Positions 49,694 to 58,905 of a stretch of 64,000 nt of DNA are shown one piece after another. The translations under genes and the position numbers were made by a program. Numbering within the stretch: position 1 is the stretch's first letter; the number at the start of each line of letters is the position of its first letter. The stretch covers positions 1-64,000 of the forward strand of contig NZ_JAVDSH010000004.1 of the NCBI RefSeq assembly GCF_031455195.1. Direction: 5' to 3'. This stretch comes from Arthrobacter nitroguajacolicus_D. Its GTDB lineage: Bacteria > Actinomycetota > Actinomycetes > Actinomycetales > Micrococcaceae. The notes beneath the pieces are model-generated. The model was not told the origin of the DNA and did not search any database. It saw only the letters and a list, made by a program, of their open reading frames with translations.

Positions 49694-50794
49694 ATGAGCA
49701 CACCCTCGATTCCGGCGGAGTCCGGTGCACGTCCTACCGGCGGCATCCTCCTGACCACGCCGGGATTTGTCGACGCACACATCCACCCCGATAAAACGAC
49801 GTGGGGCTCGGGCTGGTTCTCCCGTCCACCGGCGAACGATCTGGCAACCCTCATCCGTAATGACCTGCAAGCACAGCTGGCTGCCGGGGACAGCGTGGAG
49901 GAACGCGCCTTCGCCCTGATGCGGCAGGCCGTCCTCAACGGGACAATGGCCATGCGGGCGCACGTTGACGTCGGTTCACAGATCGGCCTGAAGAATATTC
50001 ATGGGGTCAGGGCCGCAGCGGAGCGGCTGGCGTCATTCCTGGACGTACAAATCGTCGCGTTCCCCCAGTTCGGTTTGCTGAGCAACCCCGGCACCTTGGA
50101 ACTCATGGAGGCATCGCTGGGAGAAGGAGCCGACTTGGTAGGCGGCATCGATCCGGAATCTCTGGACGGCGATGTCCACGGTCATCTGGACGCCGTCTTC
50201 AGCCTCGCGGGAAGGCACAGCAGGGACCTGGATATTCACCTGCACGATACAGGACCTGGAGGCTTGGCCCAGTTGCGGCTGATTGCGCAGCGGACCATGG
50301 CGGAGGGCATGCACGGACGAGTCACCGTGGGGCACGCCTTTGCTCTCTGCGACAGCACCCAGCCGGAGCTCGGGGCTACCTTGGATCTCATGGCTGAGGC
50401 CGGAATGTGGATGGCGACGTGCGCCCTCGGGGCAGACCCCGTCCCTGTCCTTGATTTGCTTGAACGCCATGGCGTCAGGGTTGCGCTCGGGTCGGACGGA
50501 GTGCGGGATGCATGGTCACCGTTCGGCACGGGCAGCATGGTGGACCGGATGCATCTGTTGGGTTACCGGACAGGGGCTTTGACCGACTCGGATTTGGAGC
50601 GATGCTTCCGGATTGCCACCTCGTCCGGGGCGGATCTGCTGGATACGCCTGCCATTAAGGATTTTAGCGGAGCAGGCTCCGCGGACCGACTCGAGTTCGC
50701 AGCAAACTCCATACCTGAATTGGTGGTTGACCGGCCCTCTCCGCTGGCTGTCATCAGGAAAGGGAGGGCGGTTTCCCGGGAGTCGGTCGGCTAA
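49694..50794 (+). CDS. amidohydrolase, cytosine-deaminase-like
   Basis: A 366-residue metal-dependent hydrolase. Motifs are TTPGFVDAHIHPDKTTWGSG (HxH start of the cytosine-deaminase clade), HLHDTG, VTVGHAFALCD, and the catalytic aspartate in ALGSDGVRDAWSPFG. ATG 49694 has AGGAG. The frame start farther upstream is rejected. The stop overlaps the convergent PAP2 gene by three bases. Family members deaminate cytosine, creatinine or related heterocycles. Substrate not determined. Confidence 0.88.
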   Translation: MSTPSIPAESGARPTGGILLTTPGFVDAHIHPDKTTWGSGWFSRPPANDLATLIRNDLQAQLAAGDSVEERAFALMRQAVLNGTMAMRAHVDVGSQIGLKNIHGVRAAAERLASFLDVQIVAFPQFGLLSNPGTLELMEASLGEGADLVGGIDPESLDGDVHGHLDAVFSLAGRHSRDLDIHLHDTGPGGLAQLRLIAQRTMAEGMHGRVTVGHAFALCDSTQPELGATLDLMAEAGMWMATCALGADPVPVLDLLERHGVRVALGSDGVRDAWSPFGTGSMVDRMHLLGYRTGALTDSDLERCFRIATSSGADLLDTPAIKDFSGAGSADRLEFAANSIPELVVDRPSPLAVIRKGRAVSRESVG

Positions 50795-51456
50795 AGCACC
50801 AACCCGCGTAACAGCCACCACAGGCCCGCGATGACGACGGCGCCGAACAAAGACCCCGCGACGACCTGCGCCAGCGTGTGCGCACGCAACACCAAACGGG
50901 ACCAGCCCACTGCCGGGATCAGCAGGAGAAGGGGCAACCACGCGGGTCCGAACATCAAGACGGCGATGACCACTGCCGCGGCTAGCGCCGACGCGTGCCC
51001 GCTCATCTTCCAAAAAGCGCTGACCAGAGCCAACACAGCGATGCCGACGATCAGCGAAATGATCATCACGGAAACGCTGGCGGGACCGTTCAGCAGCTGC
51101 AGCACCAGGAGGCCCGCAACAACTGATATCAAGGTCATCAGCAGCAAGGCCGGCCGTTGGCGCCGATCGCTGACATGGTGGTCCGTGATCCGGCCCAGCT
51201 TGACCATCACCAGCACGTAGGCCAGCGGCAGGATACACACGAAGAATGCTCCGAGCAGGCCAAACCATATGGTCCCGGGGAATCCCGGTTCCACGGCGGG
51301 GCTGATCAACAGCAGGACCAGCACAACGACCGGCGGCTGGAAGACCTCTGTAAGCACCCGCGCAACCGTCCGCCACGGCCCCGTTACCAGCTGGGGAGGG
51401 ACGTGACCGGACTCCTCGCCAGGGCTCGGGGCCGTTTGGGTGCCGGTTTCCGCCAC
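50791..51456 (-). CDS. PAP2-family membrane phosphatase-like protein
   Basis: A 221-residue, multi-TM protein with the PAP2 motifs SGHASALAA (motif 2, S-G-H) and the C-terminal motif-3 region GWSRLVLRAHTLAQVVAGSL (R-x5-H). Motif 1 (K-x6-RP) is poorly preserved, so enzymatic activity is uncertain. GTG 51456 is the likely start, before the E2 gene stop (51467). Probably acts on a lipid phosphate. Confidence 0.78.
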   Translation of the reverse strand: MAETGTQTAPSPGEESGHVPPQLVTGPWRTVARVLTEVFQPPVVVLVLLLISPAVEPGFPGTIWFGLLGAFFVCILPLAYVLVMVKLGRITDHHVSDRRQRPALLLMTLISVVAGLLVLQLLNGPASVSVMIISLIVGIAVLALVSAFWKMSGHASALAAAVVIAVLMFGPAWLPLLLLIPAVGWSRLVLRAHTLAQVVAGSLFGAVVIAGLWWLLRGLVL

Positions 51457-51466
51457 ACTCTTCCGG

Positions 51467-53059
51467 TCAGTCAAGCAACAGGGCCGGTTCTTCCAGGATG
51501 GCCGCGACATCAGCCATGAAGCGTGCCGACAGGTCCCCGTCAACCACGCGGTGGTCGAAGGAACCGCCAAGCGTCGTTATCCAGCGCGGAATGACTTCCC
51601 CATCCAGGACCCACGGCTTCTGCTTGATGGTTCCGAAGGCGATGATGGCCACTTCACCCGGGTTAATGATGGGCGTGCCGGTGTCGATGCCCAACGCGCC
51701 GATATTGGTCACCGTCAGGCTTCCGCCCTGCATCTCCGCCGGTTGCGTCTTTCCAGCACGCGCCTTGGTGGCCAGCTCGTTCAGCGCCAGTGCCAGCTCC
51801 TTAAGGGACAGGTCCTGGGCGTCCTTGATGTTGGGAACCATGAGCCCACGCGGCGTCGCAGCAGCGATGCCGAGGTTCATGTAGTGCTTCACATGGATCT
51901 CAGCGCCGCCGTTGCCGTCAGCGTTCTCCACCCAGGTCGCATTCACGCTGGGGTTGCGGGCAGCGGCCCAGATGACAGCCTTGGCCAGGATGAGGAGCGG
52001 CGACACCTTGATGCCTTCGAAGTCGCGCGAAACTTTAAGCCGCTTGACGAACTCCATGGTGCGGCTGGCATCGACATCCACGAAAATGCTCACGTGCGGA
52101 GCCGAGAATGCCGAATCCACCATGGCTTTGGCGGTGGCCTTGCGCACGCCCTTGACCGCCACACGTTCAATACGCTGGTCCTGCGGTTTCTTTGATGCGC
52201 CCCAGAACGAATCGGCCTGATCGTGCTCAGCGTCGCGCTGGGCCTGGTAGCTTACCAGGTCCTCGCGGGTCACCTCTCCACGTTGCCCGGTTGCGACCAC
52301 GTCGGCGAGGTCAATGCCCAGGTCACGGGCGAACTTACGGACCGGCGGCTTGGCCAGGACCTTGCTGACCAGACCACTGATGGTTCCGCCGATGGCAGCA
52401 CCCCGTGAGGCCGTCGGCGTTTGGGTGACCGGAGCTTGCGCGACAGGTGCCGAGGCGGCCGGCACCTGGGTGACGGGTTCGACGACGGCGCGCGCCGGCG
52501 TCGTACGGTGCGGAACCGTCGCTTCGGCTGCTTTGGCGGCCAACAACGCCTGGTTGTCCTGAACGGTACCTTCCGCGTTCTCAGCAACCGTAGCCGCCGG
52601 AACCACGGACCCTGCCGGGCGTTTGCGCGCGCGGCGTTTGACGGCGTCGGCCTTGGGTCCGGACCCCACCAACGGACCACCGGCGAGCCCTGATTCCGAA
52701 CTGTCGTCCGCGGCAAGCTTGCCGTATGTGGGGGTGAAAACTTCCTCCGCAGCAGGGGCTGGTGGAGCCGCTGCCGGTTCGCCCGGCTGGCCTTGGGTAG
52801 CGGCGGCTTCGGGTTCAGCTCCTTCCGACACGGCGATGATCGCGGTGCCGACCTCCACCGTGATGCCTTCCTCCACCAGCAGCTCCGTGACGGTACCGGC
52901 GAAGGGCGACGGGAGCTCGACGAGGGATTTGGCGGTTTCGATCTCGCACAGGACATCGTTGATCGCAACAGTGTCGCCGGGCTTGACCTTCCAAGCCACG
53001 ACCTCGGCTTCAGTCAGGCCTTCGCCGACGTCCGGCAGGTTGAATTTCTTAACAGTCAC
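51467..53059 (-). CDS. 2-oxoacid dehydrogenase E2 (dihydrolipoamide acyltransferase)
   Basis: A 530-residue acyltransferase. N-terminal lipoyl domain with Lys44 in CEIETAKSLVELPSP. An Ala/Pro-rich linker follows. The peripheral-subunit-binding domain includes VRKFARDLGIDLADVVATGQ then REDLVSYQ. The catalytic domain ends SFDHRVVDGDLSARFMADVA, with the His-x3-Asp-Gly motif. It follows E1alpha and E1beta in one leftward operon, 55 bp after E1beta. A branched-chain or pyruvate substrate cannot be settled from sequence alone. Confidence 0.94.
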   Translation of the reverse strand: MTVKKFNLPDVGEGLTEAEVVAWKVKPGDTVAINDVLCEIETAKSLVELPSPFAGTVTELLVEEGITVEVGTAIIAVSEGAEPEAAATQGQPGEPAAAPPAPAAEEVFTPTYGKLAADDSSESGLAGGPLVGSGPKADAVKRRARKRPAGSVVPAATVAENAEGTVQDNQALLAAKAAEATVPHRTTPARAVVEPVTQVPAASAPVAQAPVTQTPTASRGAAIGGTISGLVSKVLAKPPVRKFARDLGIDLADVVATGQRGEVTREDLVSYQAQRDAEHDQADSFWGASKKPQDQRIERVAVKGVRKATAKAMVDSAFSAPHVSIFVDVDASRTMEFVKRLKVSRDFEGIKVSPLLILAKAVIWAAARNPSVNATWVENADGNGGAEIHVKHYMNLGIAAATPRGLMVPNIKDAQDLSLKELALALNELATKARAGKTQPAEMQGGSLTVTNIGALGIDTGTPIINPGEVAIIAFGTIKQKPWVLDGEVIPRWITTLGGSFDHRVVDGDLSARFMADVAAILEEPALLLD

Positions 53060-53114
53060 AGTGGTCCTCGATTTCCGGTTACCCAGCGGCGAAGCCGGGC
53101 TGGATCAGGGCGGT

Positions 53115-54095
53115 TTAGTAAGCCAGGGAGCGGTCGAGCGCTTCGAGGATCTTGTCGATGTCCGGCAAATAGTCCTCTTCCACCTTGGCAACGGGATACG
53201 GCATGTGGAATCCGCCCACCCGGATCACCGGGGCTTCCAGGTGCAGGAAGGCGCGTTCGCCGATTCGTGCGGCGATCTCGCCCCCGATGCCTCCAAAGGT
53301 CGGGGCTTCGTGGGCAACAATCAGGCGCCCGGTCTTCTTAACCGAAGCTTCGACGGTGTCGAAGTCCAGGGGCGAGATGGAACGAAGGTCAATGACCTCC
53401 ACGCTTCGACCGTCCTCCGAGGCAGCGTTGGCAGCTGCGAGGGCAACCGGAACCAGTGGTCCGTAGGCCACGATCGTGGCGTCGGTACCTTCACGGACCA
53501 CGTGCGCCTTGAAGGGGTCCGCGGACAGGCCAGCGTTCTCCACGTCAACCTCGCCCTTGAGCCAATAGCGGCGCTTGGGTTCAAAGAAGATCACCGGGTC
53601 CTGGCACTCGATGGCTTTCTGGATCATCCAGTAGGCGTCGTGGGCGTTGGACGGCGAAATGATCCGCAGACCGGCGGTGTGGGCGAAGAGTGCCTCCGGC
53701 GACTCGGAGTGGTGTTCAATCGAACCGATGCCGCCACCGTACGGAATGCGGATGACCACGGGAACGGTGAGCTTGCCCAGGCTGCGGGAATGGATCTTGG
53801 CCAACTGTGTGGTGATCTGGTTGAACGCCGGATAAACGAAACCGTCAAACTGGATCTCGCACACAGGAGAGTAGCCGCGAAGCGCCAAGCCGATGGCGGT
53901 GCCGACAATGCCGGACTCGGCCAGGGGCGTATCCAGGACGCGTTCATCCCCAAATTCCTTGATGAGACCGTCAGTCACACGGTAGACCCCACCCAAGTGT
54001 CCGATGTCCTCGCCCATCAGAAGCGATTTGGGATTCTTCGTCAGCGATGCGCGGAGGCCTTCGTTGATGGCCTTCGCAATGGTCATGGTAGCCAT
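53115..54095 (-). CDS. 2-oxoacid dehydrogenase E1 beta subunit
   Basis: A 326-residue thiamine-diphosphate enzyme subunit. The transketolase-like domain shows LLMGEDIGHLGGVYRVTDGL, the VCEIQFDGFVYPAFNQI region and EVIDLRSISPLDFDTV. It shares a single base with the E1alpha stop (translational coupling). Confidence 0.94.
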   Translation of the reverse strand: MATMTIAKAINEGLRASLTKNPKSLLMGEDIGHLGGVYRVTDGLIKEFGDERVLDTPLAESGIVGTAIGLALRGYSPVCEIQFDGFVYPAFNQITTQLAKIHSRSLGKLTVPVVIRIPYGGGIGSIEHHSESPEALFAHTAGLRIISPSNAHDAYWMIQKAIECQDPVIFFEPKRRYWLKGEVDVENAGLSADPFKAHVVREGTDATIVAYGPLVPVALAAANAASEDGRSVEVIDLRSISPLDFDTVEASVKKTGRLIVAHEAPTFGGIGGEIAARIGERAFLHLEAPVIRVGGFHMPYPVAKVEEDYLPDIDKILEALDRSLAY

Positions 54096-55288
54096 CAGTT
54101 AGCTGTCTCCTCATCGCTTTCGAAGCCCGCCGAGTATTCCTCGAACCAGGCAAGTTCTTCCGCGATCAGCGGGTGCTGCTCGGCGTAGACGTTGGCAAAG
54201 GCTTCACGGATGTCCGGTACTTCCAGGCCGTGGGTGGTGCTGCGGACGTACTTGGCCAGCTCATCGCCGTCGGCATCCACTTGGTCAAAGAACGCTTCGT
54301 CCGCGAGACCCTCGGCGCGCAGGTACTTCTCCAGGCGGTCCAGTGGATCCTTCTCGCGCCAAGCTGCTTCTTCTGCGGATTCCCGGTACTTGGTGGGATC
54401 GTCCGCCGTGGTGTGCGCTCCCACCCGATACGTGTAGGCCTCGATCAGCACCGGTCCTCGTCCCTCGCGGGCGTGCTCGAGTGCCCACTCGGTGACGGCA
54501 TGGACGGCGATGACGTCGTTGCCGTCCACACGGATGCCCGGGAAGCCGTATCCCTTCGCGCGGTTGGCCAGCGGCACTTTGGTCTGGACTTCCGTTGGCA
54601 CGGAGATTGCCCAATGGTTGTTCTGGCAGAAGAAGACCACCGGGGCGTTGTAGGACGCGGCAAACACCATGGACTCATGGACGTCACCTTCCGAACTGGC
54701 ACCGTCGCCGAAGTAGGCGATCACTGCAGCCTTGGAATCGGTGGAGTCCTGCGCAGCAGCCAACTTCTGGTCGCGCTGGATGCCCATGGCGTATCCCACT
54801 GCATGAAGGGTTTGCGCGGCCAGCACCAGGGTGTAGAGGTGGAAGTTGTTCTCCCGCGGATCCCAGCCACCGTTCGAAACGCCGCGGAACTGTTTGAGCA
54901 GTTCGGCAAGATCCACGTTCCGGACCAGGGCGACGCCGTGCTCGCGGTAGGTCGGGAAGATGTAATCCTGCGGCTGGCTTGCATGGCCGGAGCCAATTTG
55001 CGCTGCTTCTTGACCCGTCAGGGGAACCCACAAGGCAAGTTCGCCTTGCCGCTGAAGCGCAGTGGCTTCCTGGTCGAAACGCCGGATCCTGGCCATGTCC
55101 GTGTAGAAGACACGGAGTTTCTCAGGATCAATACGCTTGGCGTAGTCGGAGAAAATTGGATCAGTGCCCAGCTTTCCGTCGGGCCCGAGCAACTGAACCA
55201 TTTCGACTGGTTCGCCTGGCGCGGCCGCTGCCGCGGTGGTTGCCGCGAGAGTTTCTTCCGTCCCGGGGGGCAGTTGTGTCGAGCCCAT
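54095..55288 (-). CDS. 2-oxoacid dehydrogenase E1 alpha subunit
   Basis: A 397-residue subunit. The thiamine-diphosphate motif is FGDGASSEGDVHESMVFAAS then FFCQNNHWAISVP. Other family features are DYIFPTYREHGVALVRNVD and the conserved phosphorylation-loop region YRVGAHTTADDPTKY. ATG 55288 has AAGGAG. An upstream in-frame ATG lies inside the 36-bp palindrome and is rejected. First gene of the E1alpha-E1beta-E2 operon. Homologues are pyruvate or branched-chain 2-oxoacid dehydrogenases. Confidence 0.94.
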   Translation of the reverse strand: MGSTQLPPGTEETLAATTAAAAAPGEPVEMVQLLGPDGKLGTDPIFSDYAKRIDPEKLRVFYTDMARIRRFDQEATALQRQGELALWVPLTGQEAAQIGSGHASQPQDYIFPTYREHGVALVRNVDLAELLKQFRGVSNGGWDPRENNFHLYTLVLAAQTLHAVGYAMGIQRDQKLAAAQDSTDSKAAVIAYFGDGASSEGDVHESMVFAASYNAPVVFFCQNNHWAISVPTEVQTKVPLANRAKGYGFPGIRVDGNDVIAVHAVTEWALEHAREGRGPVLIEAYTYRVGAHTTADDPTKYRESAEEAAWREKDPLDRLEKYLRAEGLADEAFFDQVDADGDELAKYVRSTTHGLEVPDIREAFANVYAEQHPLIAEELAWFEEYSAGFESDEETAN

Positions 55289-55343
55289 TCCGTCTCCTTG
55301 CTTGCCGTTGGCGGGGCGCCAGGCAATGTCTGTCGCTGGGATA

Positions 55344-55379
55344 TATGCCTGTTCCGGAATGCATTCCGGAACAGGCATA
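55344..55379. promoter_or_regulatory. perfect 36-bp palindrome upstream of the E1 operon
   Basis: The 18-base left half TATGCCTGTTCCGGAATG is followed directly by its exact reverse complement, centred at 55361.5. It lies 56 bp upstream of the E1alpha start and after the hisC stop. No T-run follows, so an operator seems likelier than a terminator. Confidence 0.7.
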
Positions 55380-55395
55380 CTTTTGGCTTTCGTCC

Positions 55396-55415
55396 CTTAC
55401 TTTATCGGCAGTAAG
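55396..55415. promoter_or_regulatory. second inverted repeat in the same promoter region
   Basis: CTTACT (55396-55401) and AGTAAG (55410-55415) with an 8-base centre. It is 17 bp from the large palindrome and may be a further binding site. Confidence 0.4.
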
Positions 55416-55439
55416 TAACGGAGGCGCATTTGTTAACCG

Positions 55440-56558
55440 CTAGGAACCGTGCGGAGCCTTTGTATAACTCGCACAGAGATTCAAGAATCGGGTATTGGCC
55501 TCAACCTCGCCGATGCTTACCCGGACTCCTTCATTCGCAAAGGCCCGGACCGACAGTGCCTGCTCCGCTGCCAACGCCGCGAAATCAGCACTGTTCTCGC
55601 CGAGATTCAACCAAACGAAGTTGCCTTGGGCTTCTGGGACAAACCAGCCCAATTCTTTCAGCCCGGCAGAAACGCGGTCGCGCTCCTCCACAAGGCTTTG
55701 TACCCTTTCCACAACCTGGTCGAAATGCTCGATCGACGTCACAGCGGCGCGTTCCGCGATTTGCGAAACAGCAAAGGGGGTGGCGGTGACCCGGAGGTGC
55801 TGGGTCAGCGAGGGCCCCGAAACGCTGTATCCCACACGCAATCCAGCCAAGCCGTGCGCTTTGGAGAAGGTCCTGAGCACTACGACGTTGGGATATTTCC
55901 GGTACAGCTTGATACCGTCCACCGCGTCATCGTTGCGGACGAATTCCTGGTAGGCCTCATCGATGACCACCACCACGTTTGAAGGCACGGATTGGATGAA
56001 ACGCTCCGTTTCCTCTGCGGTGAGGATCGGTCCGGTGGGGTTGTTCGGAGTACAGAGAAGGATGACTTTCGTGCGCACAGTGACCGCCGAAGCCATGGTT
56101 TCGAGGTCGTGCCGGCCATCTGCCAGCAAGGGTATCTGGACACTGGCAGCGCCAGCGAGACCTACGCAAATGGGGTAGGCCTCAAAGGAACGCCAGGCGT
56201 AGATCACCTCGTCCGGCTTTCCGTCGTCGTTTTGTCCGGCAAAGGTGGCGAGGATCTGGTTCAGCGCCCCCAGGCTTCCAGCACCCGTGACAACATCGTC
56301 AGCGGGGACGTTGAGGAATCCTGCAAGGGCGGTGCGAAGCTTTGTGGCCAGCGGATCCGGGTAGCGGTTGATGTCGGACTGGTCGGCAATGGCCTGCAAC
56401 ACTGCAGGAATTGGCGGCAGCGGGTTTTCGTTGGACGACAATTTGTAGCTGGTGAGGCCCTCAATCGGAACTGGTGGTTTACCTGCCGCGTATTTAGGGA
56501 GCCTGTCTACGACCGGACGAGGGAGTACGCCCTCCGGTGCGTTGTCAGTAGTAGTCAT
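55440..56558 (-). CDS. hisC: histidinol-phosphate aminotransferase
   Basis: A 372-residue PLP enzyme. Features are SSNENPLPPIPAVLQAIADQ, AGSLGALNQIL, the PNNPTGPILTAEE loop, VIDEAYQEFV and the Schiff-base lysine in RTFSKAHGLAGLRVGY. It acts in histidine biosynthesis and often also on aromatic amino acids. A stand-alone copy away from the his operon, next to a 2-oxoacid dehydrogenase, suggests the hisC2/aromatic type. ATG 56558 is favoured over the upstream frame. Divergent from the holin-like gene. Confidence 0.9.
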   Translation of the reverse strand: MTTTDNAPEGVLPRPVVDRLPKYAAGKPPVPIEGLTSYKLSSNENPLPPIPAVLQAIADQSDINRYPDPLATKLRTALAGFLNVPADDVVTGAGSLGALNQILATFAGQNDDGKPDEVIYAWRSFEAYPICVGLAGAASVQIPLLADGRHDLETMASAVTVRTKVILLCTPNNPTGPILTAEETERFIQSVPSNVVVVIDEAYQEFVRNDDAVDGIKLYRKYPNVVVLRTFSKAHGLAGLRVGYSVSGPSLTQHLRVTATPFAVSQIAERAAVTSIEHFDQVVERVQSLVEERDRVSAGLKELGWFVPEAQGNFVWLNLGENSADFAALAAEQALSVRAFANEGVRVSIGEVEANTRFLNLCASYTKAPHGS

Positions 56559-56630
56559 GGCTTCAAGCCTACTTGCCCTTCCGCAGGTGATGCCGACCCC
56601 TTTAACAGGTCCGTGTGAAAGCATAGGGCC

Positions 56631-57059
56631 ATGGGTTCATTCATCATTCGCGTCCTGATCAACGGGCTTGCCCTCTGGGTGGCTACGTGGTTGCTGGAGG
56701 GCATGGACATCACCACCAACGCCACCGAAAAGGCTGCCACCAACGCGGGACTAACCCAAGGGGCAGACACAGCCGGCATCATCCTGGCGTACCTGTTCAT
56801 CGGCGTGATATTCGGTGTGGTGAACGCCTTCGTCCGCCCCTTGGTAAGGCTACTGTCCCTACCGGTGACCATCCTGACGCTTGGCTTGTTCACCATCGTC
56901 ATTAATGCCGCGATGCTGTACCTGACGGCATGGCTCAGCAGCTTCACTCCAGTACACCTCACCCTGGACTCCTTCTTCTGGACGGCCATCCTGGCCTCAA
57001 TCATCATCAGCATCATTTCCATGGTTGCCGGGCTCATCCCTGGAGCCCGGAAGCGCTAG
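56631..57059 (+). CDS. phage-holin-family membrane protein (Phage_holin_4_2 type)
   Basis: A 142-residue protein with four membrane segments, including FIIRVLINGLALWVATWLLE, IILAYLFIGVIFGVVNAFV and TILTLGLFTIVINAAMLYL. The loop FVRPLVRLLSLP matches this small family, which despite its name is chromosomal and widespread. There is no phage gene nearby. Role unknown. Confidence 0.87.
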   Translation: MGSFIIRVLINGLALWVATWLLEGMDITTNATEKAATNAGLTQGADTAGIILAYLFIGVIFGVVNAFVRPLVRLLSLPVTILTLGLFTIVINAAMLYLTAWLSSFTPVHLTLDSFFWTAILASIIISIISMVAGLIPGARKR

Positions 57060-57070
57060 CCAGGACCGCA

Positions 57071-58420
57071 TCACCGCGTCCCTGCCGCCGTTTTCGCCTC
57101 CCGGACCGTCGGTGGCACGTCAGGCTTGATGCCCGCCGACGGAGCGGGCAAGGGCGCCCTCATCAACTTGTAACGGGTGACCTTGGCTGCCCCGCCAGCC
57201 CCAACTACGCTTGCGAACACCGCGGTGGAGGCCATCAGGGATTCGTCGTGGCTCGCGCCCACACGGTCCGCTCCTTCCGCGTAGTACTCCTGGTTGTGCC
57301 CCGGGCCAAGTCCGAGCCCTTCCCCATCCGGCGTCCTCACCTCGTTGTTGATCGTCACCGTCACCCTGTCCTTCGTGTCAGGATTCATCCGGCCGTCAGT
57401 GCCGGGAACCCAGTCCTGAGCGTGTTCCAAATGCAGCGAACTGATTCCTGGTTCAGCGGTGATCCCGCCAACGGGTGCTCCGGCCGTCAGCACAAACTTG
57501 AGGTCGAATTCGCTGAGGAACGCTTTGTTCTGGCCCAGGTTCATCGCGTGGATACCTCCCTGGCTGTGCCCTACGGCCACCACCTGATCCCCGGATTCGG
57601 CACCCGCCTCGTGGAGCGCCTGGCTTATGGCAGGGATGATCTCTTCGGAGTCGTAACCCAGCCCTTCTCCAATTCCCTGCATGTCGAAAGGGTTGGTTGC
57701 CGGTGAATCGGGCTGGGTTCCAGGGATCAGGACCATCCATGTTGCAGGGCCTTTGTCCTCCAGGCGAATGACCTCAATCTCGCCGTCCCCTCGGGCGTGG
57801 AGCTCCTCCAGTCGGCGGAGGCTCGCCCCCATGGTGGGTTCCACGTTCTCGACCGATTCGGTGGTTCTTTCCACGCTCACGGGCCTTGGCCGCAGGTCAG
57901 GACGGAAGGGTGACCCCAGGACACCCCGCACGGCTCCCCGCGTGCCAAGCCAGAACGGCACGATGGCTGTTGCGATATTGCTCGTTACCGCCCGGCCCGG
58001 GGGCCAAGGCTGGCTGGTCAACCGCATCTCGTCAATGCTGAGAATCCGCGGGAGCGCAGTCTTGGCCTCCGCCTCAACGTAGGCCCGGTGGCTGGCCCGC
58101 ACATCTGAGCTGACTTCCACCAGTTTCTGACGCACCCGCCCCACTTCTTGACGGCTATCAGCTACCGCATTGATGGCATCGCACCCGGAACCATAGGAGT
58201 CGTGGAGGAAGGGCTCCAGGTCATCCTGGACCCGCCGTGCCTCCGCTTCGATCCCAAGGAGCTGTTGAACCAAGTCATCAAGCTGGCTGGCACCCCGAAG
58301 CAGTTCCTCAAGCTGGAATGACACCCCTCCCACTCCGCCCCTGATAGCGAGGGGCCCATCTGGAGCCGGCGGCAGGGCCTTAGGCGCTTCACCAGCACCC
58401 ACCGGAGCTGCGTCAGACAT
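57071..58420 (-). CDS. serine hydrolase with N-terminal WXG100-like helical domain
   Basis: A 449-residue protein. Res 30-125 form long amphipathic helices (QLDDLVQQLLGIEAEARRVQ, then a break GSGCDAINAVADSRQEVGRV) as in ESX-type proteins. The C-terminal domain is an alpha/beta hydrolase with GHSQGG (Ser286) and plausible Asp336 and His375 (GPGHNQEYY). ATG 58420 is preceded directly by the small partner's stop (TGATG, one shared base). No signal peptide. Substrate unknown; a secreted toxin-like or lipase role is possible. Confidence 0.72.
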   Translation of the reverse strand: MSDAAPVGAGEAPKALPPAPDGPLAIRGGVGGVSFQLEELLRGASQLDDLVQQLLGIEAEARRVQDDLEPFLHDSYGSGCDAINAVADSRQEVGRVRQKLVEVSSDVRASHRAYVEAEAKTALPRILSIDEMRLTSQPWPPGRAVTSNIATAIVPFWLGTRGAVRGVLGSPFRPDLRPRPVSVERTTESVENVEPTMGASLRRLEELHARGDGEIEVIRLEDKGPATWMVLIPGTQPDSPATNPFDMQGIGEGLGYDSEEIIPAISQALHEAGAESGDQVVAVGHSQGGIHAMNLGQNKAFLSEFDLKFVLTAGAPVGGITAEPGISSLHLEHAQDWVPGTDGRMNPDTKDRVTVTINNEVRTPDGEGLGLGPGHNQEYYAEGADRVGASHDESLMASTAVFASVVGAGGAAKVTRYKLMRAPLPAPSAGIKPDVPPTVREAKTAAGTR

Positions 58421-58737
58421 CACGGACCCCTCTCGCCCGAGACGGACACGTTCTGGGAGTGCCGGAGCACCCGGGCCACCGCGGAATCCAAGGACTCCCG
58501 GGCCCTCATCAGCGCAGATGCGTGCACGGCAAGGGTGGTCCGGTAGGCGCGTCCTGCTGGGGATAGCCAATGCTCCATCTGCGCCCGTCGCAGTGATGCC
58601 AGGACGGCGTCTGCCTGGTCAACGCATGCCTTGATACGCCATGCGAGCCTCTGAACTTCATGGCTACGTGACGCGCATTCCAGGGGATCGAAGACTGGCG
58701 GGTTGGCTGCTGGCATCAGGCCGACGCTCATGGCCAT
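58420..58737 (-). CDS. small WXG100-like protein (partner of the hydrolase)
   Basis: A 105-residue helical protein with a W-containing turn (EHWLSPAGRAYR, W57) between two helices. This is a WXG100 arrangement, though W-x-G itself is not exact. ATG 58737 has AAGGAG. It shares one base with the hydrolase gene, so the two are co-translated. Probably a chaperone or co-secreted partner. Upstream are three exact TTGGTTGA repeats. Confidence 0.6.
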   Translation of the reverse strand: MAMSVGLMPAANPPVFDPLECASRSHEVQRLAWRIKACVDQADAVLASLRRAQMEHWLSPAGRAYRTTLAVHASALMRARESLDSAVARVLRHSQNVSVSGERGP

Positions 58738-58752
58738 GTACTCCTTGATTGT

Positions 58753-58776
58753 TTGGTTGATTGGTTGATTGGTTGA
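58753..58776. repeat. three tandem TTGGTTGA octamers
   Basis: Exact copies at 58753-58760, 58761-58768 and 58769-58776, in the leader of the WXG100-like gene between promoter and Shine-Dalgarno region. Octamer number could vary by slippage. Confidence 0.8.
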
Positions 58777-58905
58777 TACGACGCTACGGAGCGCCATCAC
58801 CTGACGGAAGCGCCGCCGTCGTGTATGTGGATAACCCGAGGGGCTGTCCACATAGCCCTGTCACCAACTCCCGGCCTCCGCGCCGAGCATGAAAGAATAG
58901 GCATC

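Noticed and set aside
56631..57059. holin gene as evidence of a prophage
   Set aside because: The Phage_holin_4_2 family is a common chromosomal membrane protein and no other phage gene is present.
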